A stretch of 64,000 bases of DNA, taken from NCBI RefSeq assembly GCF_905475345.1, contig NC_066587.1, positions 4,339,070 through 4,403,069 of the forward strand, read 5' to 3'. The translations under genes were made by a program, and so were the position numbers. Below the pieces are notes generated by a model. It made no database searches, was not told the DNA's origin, and worked only from the letters and a program-made list of their open reading frames with translations. Source of the stretch: Vespula vulgaris (lineage: Eukaryota; Arthropoda; Insecta; Hymenoptera; Vespidae). Positions 24,695 through 35,872 of this stretch are shown one piece after another. The first letter of the stretch is position 1, and each line of letters begins with the position of its first letter.

Positions 24695-26500
24695 ATGAGA
24701 AATTTAATTGAGAGACTTAGAAAACAAGAAAATGTTCGAGATATGTTTAGATCTGACAAAATAAAGTATGAACGAAAAAAGAGCATCAGAGATGTTTTAC
24801 GGCCGATCTATATCTTAGGCATTATTTTTGGATTGCGTGTTTTCGAATTTCCTCGAAGTCGTTCAAGACCAATACTTAGTTTTCTTTATTCTATGTCACT
24901 TTTCTCTCTTTATCATGCCGGATGGATTTACCAAGAAGAATACATTTATGGTACTGGGATATTTAATTTAAGCAGAACTGTAACCTATATCATATCTATC
25001 ACACAGCAGGTGTCGGTATTTATAATACTCATAATGGGATTATATCAGAGCAAGGTGAGTCCACAATATTTATATATAATATATCAATATTAACAGATTC
25101 CTTTTACGAAATTTATTAATATTATTCTTACATCAAACAATACACAGTCATCAAAATTATTTGTCACAAAAATAAACGAGATCGACAAAACGCTTCAAGT
25201 GCTAGGTTCATCGGCATCTTTCAACAGCATTTACAAAAAAACGATAATGAATATAATAATCACAATCTTTTATTTGTTCTTTTTATTCACGATAATTATC
25301 GTACAAATGATTTTATTAAAGAAGATAATATATGAATCGTTCATACTATATTTCTCTTTGATGATATATATATATATTTTCATGATCGAATTTATATTTA
25401 TAATCGAATTCTTTACTATTATAAGGTATGTAACAATTCTAAAAATTACATACTCCATTTCTACTAGAAATTGAAAATCATTAATAATCTTAGGTGCATC
25501 AAATCGGAATTTCGCCGAGCAAATGAACTTCTTAGCGACATCAATGTTTTACCGATTTCTTCTATTGCTTTGGAATTACTTGAACATAAAGAAGCTGATG
25601 GTTCCTTATCGATTGAAAGATCTCTCCCTGTAGATTCAAAAAAAATATTTATCGCTCGACCGTCATTATGTCAAACACAGTCACGATTACAAGTTGCAAG
25701 TCACAAAATAAATAGAAGCAGAAAGTTGTTACGAACGATCAGGTAAGCTAAAGAAGCAAAGTATCTATTATTTGAAATTTACTTGAAAATTTTATTTTTT
25801 TAGACAAATTCATCTAGAATTATACAGAATGTCGAAAAGTTATAGCAATATGTACGGAATACAGATATCACTAGAAATGGCAATTTCTGTATTATCTAAT
25901 ATATACTTATTATATAATCTTTATATAACATTCGAAAAAAAAACAGAAAACAATAATAATTTGATTTTTGATTTTATTGTATTCATATTATGTTGCTTAC
26001 AATATACATTAAAGATCTTTGTCATCAATTACATCTGTGATAAAACAACGAAAGAGGTAAATAATAACGAAATGTGTAAGTATTGATTCGTTATTCTATT
26101 TTATATAAGCATTTCATGATTTTTCTAGGCAGAACGCACCAGCGAAATTATCCATACATTTTATGGACAAAATACGGATTTCGAGATAAAAAAAGAGGTT
26201 AATATTTCCATGAAATTGGTCAAGATTTATATAAATCAACATTTTTTTCTTTACAGGTAGAAATATTTTCTTTGCAAATGATGCAATGTCGTACCGCATA
26301 TACCGCATTCGGTTTATATAATTTTAATTGCAAACACATTTGTTCGGTAGGTATAATTATTTATGCACAATCGAACTATAAACAATCGGAAAGATAATGA
26401 CAAATACAATAATCTTTTTATTCTTCAGTGTATCGGTATCATAACAACATACATGGTTATCATGATACAAGTAAACAATTCAATAGAACAAGAATCATAG
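24695..26500 (+). CDS. Gustatory receptor, type T3 (GR-10)
   Basis: Exons are 24695-25054, 25148-25425, 25494-25742, 25804-26056, 26129-26197, 26257-26346 and 26429-26500, giving 456 residues. The N-terminus is about 25 residues longer than in T1/T2 and rich in Lys and Arg. It then runs into VLRPIYILGIIFGLRVFEFP, which resembles the canonical insect GR opening and suggests T3 is the least derived type here. Exon 3 is a long intracellular loop (83 codons). Exon 4 ends CDKTTKE and exon 5 begins AERTSEIIHTFYG after a normal TTTCTAG acceptor, which fixes the homologous boundary that is non-canonical in T1/T2. The last exon has TTYMVIMIQ. All introns are GT-AG. It lies between T1 GR-9 and T2 GR-11. 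Confidence 0.9.
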
Positions 26501-27007
26501 ATCATTGCGATAGTCTTTCATTTAGCGAATAGTACAAACGTTAAAAGTGTTATATAAAAATTTACAAGTAAATTCTTACATGAAATAAAATGGCAAGGTA
26601 GAATAAATATTTTCATTCGTATTCAAATGTAATATTTCGATTGTAATAGCAATAAAATGTAACATCAATATAATGTTTCGCTACTAAATAAGTTGTTATT
26701 GATTTTCATTTAATAATAAAATAATGTCTACAGATATTGAATAATGCATTCTATGTAAAAGATAAGGAATATATTTAACATGATGAAAGAAGTGAGATAA
26801 GAAGGAAAGTGGTAATATTCGAAGCTAATGATGCGAACCATAATAATAAGTACTACTAAACACTCCAACATAATAAGAAAAGAAACTACCAGTAAGAGTT
26901 AGTATCTCGCGAGAGCAAGTAGTCTATTGAAAATAGAAAAAAATCTTTTATTTTTTTTGAAAGTGAAAAGTAATATTTCTAATAAGAAAATTCAAAATAG
27001 TTTTAAA
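26501..27007 (+). promoter_or_regulatory. T3 3' flank and T2 upstream region of GR-11
   Basis: The T3 3' flank (ATAGTCTTTCATTTAGCGAA, AAAATTTACAAGTAAATT) passes at about 26,690 into the T2 upstream blocks, with GAAAGTGAAAAGTAATATTT at 26,959-26,978. The order T3 3' flank then T2 5' flank is the same as at 2,600 and 10,860, where the T3 exons are decayed. No gene is seen. Confidence 0.45.
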
Positions 27008-28304
27008 ATGTTTCGATCGAAAGAATTGCAACGGTCCGTTAGGCCATTAATTATCGCAAATTCAATTGTTTGCACCGGATTATTAGAATATTTTATTGAA
27101 AGACCAATTCGTACAATTGGTTTTGTTTATATCATTTGTTTTTTAATTTCTTACACTACACTAATTTTTGGGTTTATGAACAAAATTAATATTTTTATAG
27201 AAGTTCAAACAACAAAAATAGCAGAGATAATATCCAAACTTTATTATTTTCTTAATGCCTTTCTCTATATCATAACAATTTTCGCTGGTTTTGCGAGAAG
27301 AAAGGTAGAATATTTACGATTAATTGAGAAATTTTTTCCTTAATTGGTTATTATTTTATTAAATGATATATTATATGTAAAAAAATATTCGCGATAAATT
27401 GAATAGATTCGTTTTTACAGAAGGTAAAATTATTTATGGAGCAACTGATAATATGTACACGAGGATTTGATGAACTGAATATATCGACAAATTATTATTC
27501 TCTTTTTCGTTATCAGTGTATCATAGGCACAATTTTAATTTTTATTATATTAGGCATAATTGTAGCCAATGTTGTTTGGCTTTCCAAGATCAACTGTGAC
27601 AACGTATTGAAGTTATTGTTGCACTTCTGTGAGGATTACCCTCTCATCGTAACGATAATCAATGACTTTACTTTTGTCTTTTGGATCAGGCAAGTCAATC
27701 ATTTTATCTATAACACGAGTCAAAATTTACTAAACAATAACATGTGGTCTCAAATAGATATATAAAGATGAAATTTGCTCAATTGAATGTTATACTCCAA
27801 AATATGTTGACGACAACTATAGATTCCCCACAACATAAGAGAATGCTTCGAATGAAGGATAACTGGGAAGATGATTCTTCGTTATCTATTATTTATTCCA
27901 CGTACAAAGCCCATGAAAACCTTATGAAATTAAAGAGAGTCAAGTAAGTGAGTGATAATTAGTCGGAAACGATTTATTATTCTTTCTTGACTTTTCAATT
28001 TTTTCATTAAAGACAAATCCATTTGGAATTAATAAAATGTGCCAGAATTATAAACGAGGCTTATGAATTACAAATTTTTGTGTCCATGTCTACATGCGTC
28101 GTATTTATCATTGCATTGTTGCACCAAATATACTCTATCTTAATTGCAAAAGAATATGTTGTCATTTGGAGAAAAGAAATCCATATGTATTTCTATTGGA
28201 TTTTTTATTATGTCTTCAAGATATTTGCTGTAAGCAATATATGCGAAACAACGATGACGGAAGTATGTTCCTTCTAATAATTCTTATTCTTTTTCCTTTT
28301 TTTA

Positions 28305-28357
<53 letters not shown>

Positions 28358-28943
28358 TATATATGACATTTATATGATAGGTAATAATCGAACCGATCGC
28401 CTAAAACATAGTAATTGTTACGTTATTTATAAATATCATATATAATATATATATGATATTTATAAAATCTTTTGGAACTTCGAGAGATGTTAATAATTGT
28501 ACATATTGATTTTTCTTATTTTTTATATGCCATGTACACTGGAGACATTCTTTGCGAATTATATGAACCTTCGATAAGCAAGACATTTCGCGATGAAGTA
28601 AGAAACATATTTTACCAATTTTTATTATTAAAATATACATAAAATATATAAAATGTATAATTTTTATTTTCAGATTCTTAATTTCGTGTATCAACTAGTC
28701 CAAAATCATTTGACCTTCACCGTCTGTGGATTCTATGATATAGATCATACATTTTTATATAGTGTAAGTCAAAAATACATTTTTGCCTTTTTTTATTTCT
28801 TATGTTACCAAGATTTAATATCTGTGTACGTGTTTTAGGCGATCGGTTCGATTATTACCTATCTCGTTGTTTTTATTGAATTTGGAGAGATACCTAAAGT
28901 ATTGTCTAACAATACGAACTATAATTCATCATCGATGATATAA
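27008..28943 (+). CDS. Gustatory receptor, type T2 (GR-11)
   Basis: Exons are 27008-27304, 27421-27689, 27758-27943, 28013-28262, 28529-28597, 28674-28763 and 28839-28943, giving 421 residues. Intron 2 has a GC donor (27690) and is nearly identical to intron 2 of GR-12, which has GT. Intron 4 is the longest of the family (266 bp): it has an (AT)n run and a 33-bp inverted copy of this gene's own intron 6/exon 7 boundary. It ends TATAT before G28529. The signature glutamine is replaced by Glu (ITYLVVFIE), unusual for a GR. The open frame is complete, but the intron insertion and the Q-to-E change make reduced function possible. Confidence 0.82.
28304..28356. repeat. (AT)n microsatellite in intron 4 of GR-11
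   Basis: An uninterrupted TA run of about 50 bp, followed by further AT-rich sequence and then the inverted exon 7 fragment. Confidence 0.95.
28376..28408 (-). repeat. Inverted 33-bp copy of GR-11 intron 6/exon 7 junction
   Basis: Positions 28376-28408 are the exact reverse complement of 28831-28863. The source spans the 3' end of intron 6 (TGTTTTAG) and the first codons of exon 7 (GCG ATC GGT TCG ATT). The copy lies inside intron 4 of the same gene, about 420 bp upstream of its source. Confidence 0.9.
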
Positions 28944-29124
28944 CATATGAATAAAACTTTCCTCAAATGTATTTCAAACAATATCATATTTTGTTTTGTA
29001 TCAGGCATTTTCATCTTTTTTGTGTCAATAAAAAAATCGAGTAAATTATGGCTTCGAGGAAAAAGTAAATAAAAAGAAGTAATAAAGTAATGCGCCCACA
29101 AGTATGACGCTGTGGATAATAAAG

Positions 29125-29215
29125 TTATTTTCTTGAAAAATATCTTAAAAATCATTCTTTCGTCGAAATGTCGATATAGCTTCAAAGCATTGATAATAAT
29201 AAACTATTGTCTTAG
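29125..29215 (+). pseudogene. Fragment of a T1 receptor exon 1
   Basis: The string AAAAATATCTTAAAAATC is followed by TTTCGTCGAAATGTCGATAT and CATTGATAATAATAAACT. This is the T1 start region (MSLSAEFRHSIKPLIIMN) with the ATG mutated to ATC and further damage. The rest of the gene is absent and T3-flank sequence follows from about 29,280. Confidence 0.7.
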
Positions 29216-29279
29216 TTGATGTTAATAAAATAAATACTAAATTAACGTCATGTAAATGACTTGAGTACATCAAGGGTAC

Positions 29280-30010
29280 ATTGACATGCATTTTAATTAT
29301 TCTTTATCGCCTATTACAATAACCTACGTGCAACATAATTCTTTTTATATCTAAATAGTTTCTTTCTCAGTACTGCTATTATTATTTCTTTTTTATACTA
29401 AAGCTTTTCATTTAATTTATATTTTATAAAAAAAAAATATAATAAGAAATACAATAAAAAAAGTGTCAAACTTTCCTTAGCAAAATTATGATACTTCTTT
29501 TATTCTTTCATTGTTTTACACATTATTATGAATTATTCATGATAGTGATACTTTACGAAAAAGAAAGCGTTATCGTCTCGATAAGTTTCATAGCGCCATA
29601 CTCAAGCAACTAGAATGTATTATCATAATATCCTTCGAAGATATTTCATTAGTCTCCGTAGATATCCTACAAAATAAGAGAACTAAGAAAAGACAAAAAA
29701 AATAACGGATTAAATTTTTAAATTTCCTTATCCACTATGCAAATAATGTGACTTGATTGTTGACTAATAAAAAAGACGACGAAATAGTACTGTAAGAAAA
29801 TTAATTAAGAGATTTAAAAAACAAGAAAATCTTTGAGATATCTCTAAATTTGATACCTTTCTTTTGTTGAAACAATTATTTACGTACATTTAAGCTATAA
29901 GAAAACAAAAGTGTAATGAAAAACATAATAATCTTTTTATCCTTCAATATGTCAATATCATAATAACATGGTTATCATGATACAAGTTAGCGATTCAATA
30001 AATTACCTTA
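29280..30010 (+). pseudogene. Internally deleted T3 receptor (e)
   Basis: About 29,280-29,780 closely follows the upstream flank of GR-10. The start region is recognisable at 29,783-29,860 (GACGACGAAATAGTACTGTA against GACAACGAAATAGCACTATG), but the ATG is gone. About 75 bp into exon 1 the sequence jumps to T3 intron 6. Exon 7 follows at about 29,940-30,000 (GTCAATATCATAATAACATG, then GTTATCATGATACAAG). A single deletion of exons 1-6 explains this. A small frame-disrupting deletion is also visible in exon 7. Confidence 0.8.
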
Positions 30011-30109
30011 TCTTATGAATTGTACAAACGGCAAAAATGTTAAACAAATTTTAATAAATTCTTATATGAAATAAATTGTGAAAAGAGAATAAATGTTTTT
30101 ATTCATAAT

Positions 30110-30508
30110 CTATTTGAACAGCGATAAAATTAAATATGAATATAACGTTCCGCTTAATGAATACTTTCTTATTGATTTTCATTTGGTAATACAGTAATGT
30201 CTATAAATATGAATGAATATCTTTCATCGAAAAAATAAGAACGAAAAGGATATTTAACAAATTGATAGAAAAAGTTGGACGAATAAGAAAGTCGTAGTTT
30301 TTGCACAAGCAAAATATAAGTCATAATAATATTTATTATGAAAACACCTGAGTATAATAAAAACAGAACGACTGGTAAATTAAGAACTAGTATCGCTCGA
30401 AAATTCTAGTATGAAGTCGTTTAAAAAATTATAAGAAAAGAAATTTAAAAATTTTTCTCATAAGTGAAAAGTGTTATATTCGATAAGAAAATTACAAAAA
30501 TCTTTTAA
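30110..30508 (+). promoter_or_regulatory. T2 upstream region of GR-12
   Basis: T2 flank blocks: TTTTCATTTGGTAATACAGT, CAAGCAAAATATAAGTCATA and AAGTGAAAAGTGTTATATTC directly before the start. The 100 bp before it is T3 3' flank. Confidence 0.4.
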
Positions 30509-32315
30509 ATGTTTCGATCGAAGGAGTTTCAACGTTCCGTTATGCCATTGATTATCGCGAATTCGATCTTTTGCACCGGCTTATTAGAATACTTTGTCGA
30601 TCGTACTATTCGTACGATTGGTTTTTTTTATGCCATTTGTTGTATACTTTACTACACTATATTATTTTTTATATTGAAGGATGTAATGAATATTTTGTTT
30701 GGTTATGAAAAGACAAGAGTGGCAGGAATATTGACAAAATTTACCTTCATTAATAACGTCTTTATGTATGTCATAATAATTTTCACTGGTTTTTTGAAAA
30801 GGAAGGTAGAAATATCCTTTACATTGTTATTTTATTATTAAGGCTGATATATTATAAGGAACGATAATCGAATACCTCAATAAATTCATTCGTTTTTACA
30901 GCAAATAAAATCGTTTGTGCAACAATTGGAAATTTGTACACAAGGAATTGATGAAGTGATCGCATCGAAAGATTATTCTTCTCTCTTTCGATATCAGTGT
31001 ATCGTTAGCATAATATTATTTTTTGCGGTATCAGGTTTAATTGCAATCGATATTTTTTGGACTTCCAAGATAAATTGTGACTACAGTTTGAAGATATGGT
31101 TTTATTTCTATGACAATTATCCTCTCATTGTAACGATGATCGACGACTTTACTTTTGTCTTTTGGATCAGGTAAGTCAATCATTTTATCTATAACACAAC
31201 GAGTCAAAATTTAGTAAACAATAACATGTGGTCTCAAATAGATATATAAAGATGAAATTTGCTCAATTGAATGGTATACTCCAAAGTATGTTGACAACAA
31301 CTACAGATTGCCCACAACATAAGAGAGTGCTTCGAATGAAGGATAACTGGGAAAATGATTCTTCGTTATCTACTATTTATCGAACGTACAAAGCTCATGA
31401 AAACCTTATAAAATTAAAGAGAGTCAGGTAAGTTAGTGATAATTAGCCCGAAACGACTTATTACTTTTCTTTGACTTTTCAATAATTTCCTTTTATTCTT
31501 CTCATTAAAGACAAATCCATTTGGAAATGATAAAATGTGCCAGAATTATAAATGAAGCTTATGGTTTACCAATTCTACTATCCATGTCTACATCGATCAT
31601 ATACATTATTTCGTTATTATATAATTTTTACGTTATTTCAATTACAACCAATTATAACCACTGGATAAATGAGTTCTTTGCACATTTCTATTGGATTTCT
31701 TTTTTCATTATGAAGATTATTACAATAAACAATATATGCGAGACCACGATAACAGAAGTATGTTCTTTCTAACAATACATATTTTTTTTTCTTTTCTGTT
31801 TAACCATATATCTGATATTTACGAAATGTGCAATCTTTTGAAATATGTACAAATCGAAATAGGAATATATGTATATTGATTTTTATTATCTTTTTACATG
31901 CCTTGAAATCTGGAGATCTTCTATATGAATTGTACGAACCTTCGATTAGCAAGAACTTTCGCGATGAAGTAAGAATCCATGAGTGGCAATTTTTAATATT
32001 TCAATATATATTAAATCTATAATTGTTTCTCCTAGATTCGTAATTTTATTTTTCAACAAGTCCATAATGGTTTGACTTTTACCGCCTGCGGATTATTTGA
32101 TTTAGGTCATACATTTATATACAGTGTAAGTTAAAAATATTATCTTTGTTTATTACTGTATTGTTTATTTTCCATTTTATAAGAATTTAATATTTCCGTA
32201 CATGCTTTAGGTGATCGGCTTGATTACTACATATCTTATTATTTTTATTCAAATTGGAGGTAAACCCAAAATATGGTTCAATAATACGAACTATAATTTA
32301 TCGTCGATGATATAA
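30509..32315 (+). CDS. Gustatory receptor, type T2 (GR-12)
   Basis: Exons are 30509-30805, 30902-31170, 31242-31427, 31511-31757, 31900-31968, 32036-32125 and 32211-32315, giving 420 residues. Intron 2 has a GT donor at 31171 although it is otherwise almost identical to the GC-donor intron of GR-11. Exon 3 has SPQHKRVLR as CPQHKRVLR. Exon 5 starts ALKSGDLLYELYEP. Intron 4 contains just one AG before the expected boundary (31861-31862), and it is in the wrong phase, so among T2 genes this is the clearest case for a non-AG acceptor (ACAT before G31900). The signature is TTYLIIFIQ. No stop is seen. Confidence 0.86.
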
Positions 32316-32569
32316 CAAATAAATTAAAATATCCCTTTATTCGATAAATATGTTGCACGTAGTCGACATTACCTTAAACAGTATGATATTTACACAGCAC
32401 CTGTTTCCCTTGTCTACATCAATAAAAGAAAAAATAAATAATAAAGAAAAAAGCAGGAACAATCTGCTTATTGAATAATTTTTAATTAATTTCTATGTGG
32501 TATAGTGATAATACGTAATAATAATATCTAAGTTTCATCAAACGATTGCAAAAAGAAAAAAAGCAATTT

Positions 32570-32816
32570 GTACCTCTCCGAACGCGAACGTAGGTTAGAA
32601 TAATATCCAATAAGAACGCTATGAAATATACAAGCAATGAGTTATGAGCAGTCGTAGTGTGACGTCAGAACTTCACAAAGAATGTTTTCCATTCGTTCCT
32701 TTCCTACGTGCTGTGAAGATCAAGTTCTTCGATCAGTGTGTTTAAACTGAATAGTGCCTGTGAAAAAAAAAAAATAAATAAAGCTGTTTTCTTCTTGTAA
32801 TGTCTTGGAAATATCT
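32570..32816 (+). pseudogene. T1 5' flank without its gene
   Basis: The full T1 upstream block is present (ATAATATCCAATAAGAACGC, CAAGCAATGAGTTATGAGC, then CTTCACAAAGAATGTT), as is the A-rich leader. At about 32,816, where the start codon should be, it switches abruptly to T3 upstream sequence (TATGTTAAAGCTTTTCATTT, compare 24,318). The T1 gene body has been removed cleanly between the two. Confidence 0.75.
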
Positions 32817-33211
32817 TTTGTATGTTAAAGCTTTTCATTTAATTTGTATTTTATAAAAACAAGATAATATAATAAGAAATATAATATAAAAAAATATCGA
32901 ATTTTCCTCAGCAAGATTATAATGCTTTTATTCAAATCGTTATACTGTCTTAGATATTATTACAAATTATTCAAGATAATAATACGAAATAAAAAGAGTT
33001 ATCGACTTGATTAGTTCTACAGCGTTATACTTGAGTGATTCAGACGCATTACCTTAATATCCTTTGAAGAGATCTCATTACATTTCGTTCTTGTTTTATA
33101 AAATAAGAGAAGAATACATATATAAGAAATAAAGCTTTTCAAATTAATTTATCTACTATACAAATAAACGTGATTTAATTTTCGACGATCAAGAAAGACG
33201 AGGAAATAGCC
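32817..33211 (+). promoter_or_regulatory. T3 upstream region of GR-13
   Basis: It is similar to 24,320-24,694 before GR-10 (AAAGCTTTTCATTTAATTTG, then a GAC-GAGGAAATAGCCATG start context). It is the inner part of the T3 flank; the outer part is missing because of the T1/T3 junction at 32,816. Confidence 0.45.
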
Positions 33212-35005
33212 ATGAGAAATTTAATCCAAAGATTTAGAAAAAAAGAAAAAGATCGAAGTATCCTTAAAATTAACATAACGAAGTATGAGGGATCAAAAAA
33301 TATAAATGATGTCTTACGGCCGATCTATATTCTAAGCATCATCTTTGGATTACGTGTTTTTGGATACCCTCGAAGCCAATCAAGAACAACACTTAGTTTT
33401 CTTTATTCGATTTTACTTTACTGTATACATAACATTTCATGGTATTATACTGACAGACAACTTTATAATACAAAAGTGTTTGATTTAAACGGATTGATAA
33501 CTCATTTTACATATATCATTAATCTTATGGTGATATTTATTATACCTACACTAGGATTATATCACAGTCAGGTTAGTCCAAGAAATATGTGTGATATATT
33601 AATATTAACGATTTTTCAATGAAATTTTGATCAATGTTTTCGTAAATGAACAATTCACAGACGAAGAAATTATATGCAAAAAGGATAAATGAGATCGACA
33701 AAACGCTTCAAACGTTAGGCTCATCGGCATCTTTGAACAGTATTTATAAAAGAACGATAATGGAAATAATGATCGCAATCCTTTATTTGTTCCTTTTCTG
33801 TACGGTAATAATTATAGATTGGATTTTAAAAGATCAAGAGATTTATAAATCGATCGTAATGTATTACGCAATATTTCTACATGTATACAGTTTCATGGTC
33901 AAATTTATATCGGTCTTTGAATTCGTTACCATTATAAGGTAGGTAATCATATTGAAAATGATATTGAACTGCATTTTTATTGTAAATTAGAAATTTTGAA
34001 AAATCGTAGGTGCCTCAAATTGGAATTTCAACGAGCAAACGAACTCCTTAGTGACATTAACATTCTACCGATTTCTTCTATTGCTTCTGAATTAATTGAA
34101 CATAAACAAGCTGATGGTTCCTTTTTAATTGAACGATCTCTTCCTGTTGATTCCAAGAAATTATTTACTGCTCTACCGTCATTACGTCAAGCACATTCAC
34201 AAATGCAAATTGCAAGTCTCAGAATAAATAGAAGCAGAATGTTGTTACGAACAATTAGGTGAGCCAAACGAACAAAATAAAAATTCATTTAGAATTTCCA
34301 TGAAAATTTGATCCTTTTAGACAAGTTCACCTGGAATTATACAAAATATCGAAAAGTTTTAGTAATATATACGGCATACAGATATCCCTAGAAATGGCAA
34401 TATGTATTTTGCTTAACACATGTTTGTTATATTATTTGTATGGAAAGTACCAGGAAAAAATAATGGATATAACCAAACTGATTTTTCAATCTATTATAAC
34501 ATTGTTGTTGTTTTTACAATATGCAATAAAGATTTTCGTCGTTAATTACATCTGTGATAAAACAACGAAAGAGGTATAACGGAGAGCATTGGTTTGTCGT
34601 TCCATTTTATATTACGATTTATATCCTGATTTTTCTAGGCTGAACATACCAATGAGATAATTCACACATTTTATGGACAAACTACGGACTACGAGATACA
34701 AAAAGAGGTTAATATTTTGAAGAAATATTTCAGGATATAAATAAATTAACGTTCATTTCTTTACAGGTAGAAATATTTTCTTTGCAAATGATGCAACGTC
34801 CTATCGCATATTCTGCATTTGGTTTATTCAATTTTAATTGCAAATACATTTGTTCGGTTGGTACTATCATTTACTTCTCAATTATGTTATGAAAAAGATT
34901 TTCAGGATTGACGTAATTAACTATATTGTTCTTTAGTGTGTAGGTATCATAACAACATATATCGTTATCATGATCCAAGTAAACAATTCAAGAAGAGAAT
35001 CATAA
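33212..35005 (+). CDS. Gustatory receptor, type T3 (GR-13)
   Basis: Exons are 33212-33571, 33661-33938, 34010-34258, 34321-34573, 34639-34707, 34767-34856 and 34937-35005, giving 455 residues. It is the second intact T3 gene, with the same exon lengths as GR-10 except a one-codon-shorter last exon. It has the charged N-terminus, then VLRPIYILSIIFGLRVFGYP, the loop block LLSDINILPISSIASEL, CDKTTKE at the end of exon 4, AEHTNEIIHTFYG opening exon 5 after a TTTCTAG acceptor, and TTYIVIMIQ. All introns are GT-AG. GR-10 and GR-13 are the only survivors of eight T3 positions. Confidence 0.9.
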
Positions 35006-35500
35006 ATTACTCTGATAGTTCTTCATTCTGTTCATTATACAAACGATAAAAATGTTATTATAAAAATGTACAAATAATTTCTTATATGAAATAAAATGGC
35101 GGAAGAGAACAATTATTTTTACTTGTTTATTTTAATAACGACAATAATTAACGTCATTATAGGAGAAGATAAGATATAATTTCTTATTGATTTCGATTTG
35201 GTAATGAGGTAATGTATATGAATATATATGAATAAATATCTTTCATCGAAAAGACAAGGATGAAGAAGATAATTAATATGATTAAAGAGGTAGAGTAAGT
35301 AGAAAAGTGGTAGTTTTTATTGTAAGTTAAAATGTTTAATGCAATTTAAAATGTTCCTTTATTCGATAATTTTATCGCACATTATTGAAAAGTAGAAGAA
35401 AGGAAAGTAATCGATATTACTTTAAACACTATCATATTTTGTTTTACATCATTTGACCTTTTTTGTATCAATAAAAAGGTATATGAAAAAAGAAAAAATA
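35006..35500 (+). pseudogene. T2 gene deleted between its own flanks
   Basis: About 35,170-35,330 is T2 upstream flank (GGTAATGAGGTAATGTATAT, CATCGAAAAGACAAGGATGA, AAAAGTGGTAGTTTTTATT). At about 35,335 it passes straight into T2 3' flank (AAAATGTTCCTTTATTCGAT; compare the tail of GR-8 at 21,445-21,470 and of GR-12 at 32,320-32,350). No T2 exon remains. This fills the T2 slot predicted between T3 GR-13 and T1 GR-14. Confidence 0.7.
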
Positions 35501-35579
35501 AAGAGATAGGATAACATCTATCCAATTAATAATTTCTTATTAATTTCTACGTGATAATACCTGTTTCATCGAGCGATCG

Positions 35580-35872
35580 CGCGAAAGAGAAGGGTAGTTT
35601 CCACCCTATTGAACGTGAACGTACGTTAGAATAACATCCAATAGTCGTCATAAGATATAATGCAAGCAATGGATTATGAGTGGCGTAGTGTCACATCGAA
35701 ACTCAACAAAGAATGTTCTCTATTCATTTCTGTTCCACGAACTTGAAATAATAGGTTTCTCAATTAGTGTGTTCGAAATAATTATTGCATTCGAGGAAAG
35801 TGGTGAAGGTGAAAATATGTAATGTGTAATATGAAAATATGTAAAACTCTTTTCTTTACAAATATCTTTAAA
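35580..35872 (+). promoter_or_regulatory. T1 upstream region of GR-14
   Basis: T1 upstream block: ATAACATCCAATAGTCG, CAAGCAATGGATTATGAGTG, CGTAGTGTCACATCGAAACT. An in-frame ATG at 35,822 would add 17 residues (MCNMKICK...), but no paralogue has that extension, so it is assigned to the leader. Confidence 0.45.
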
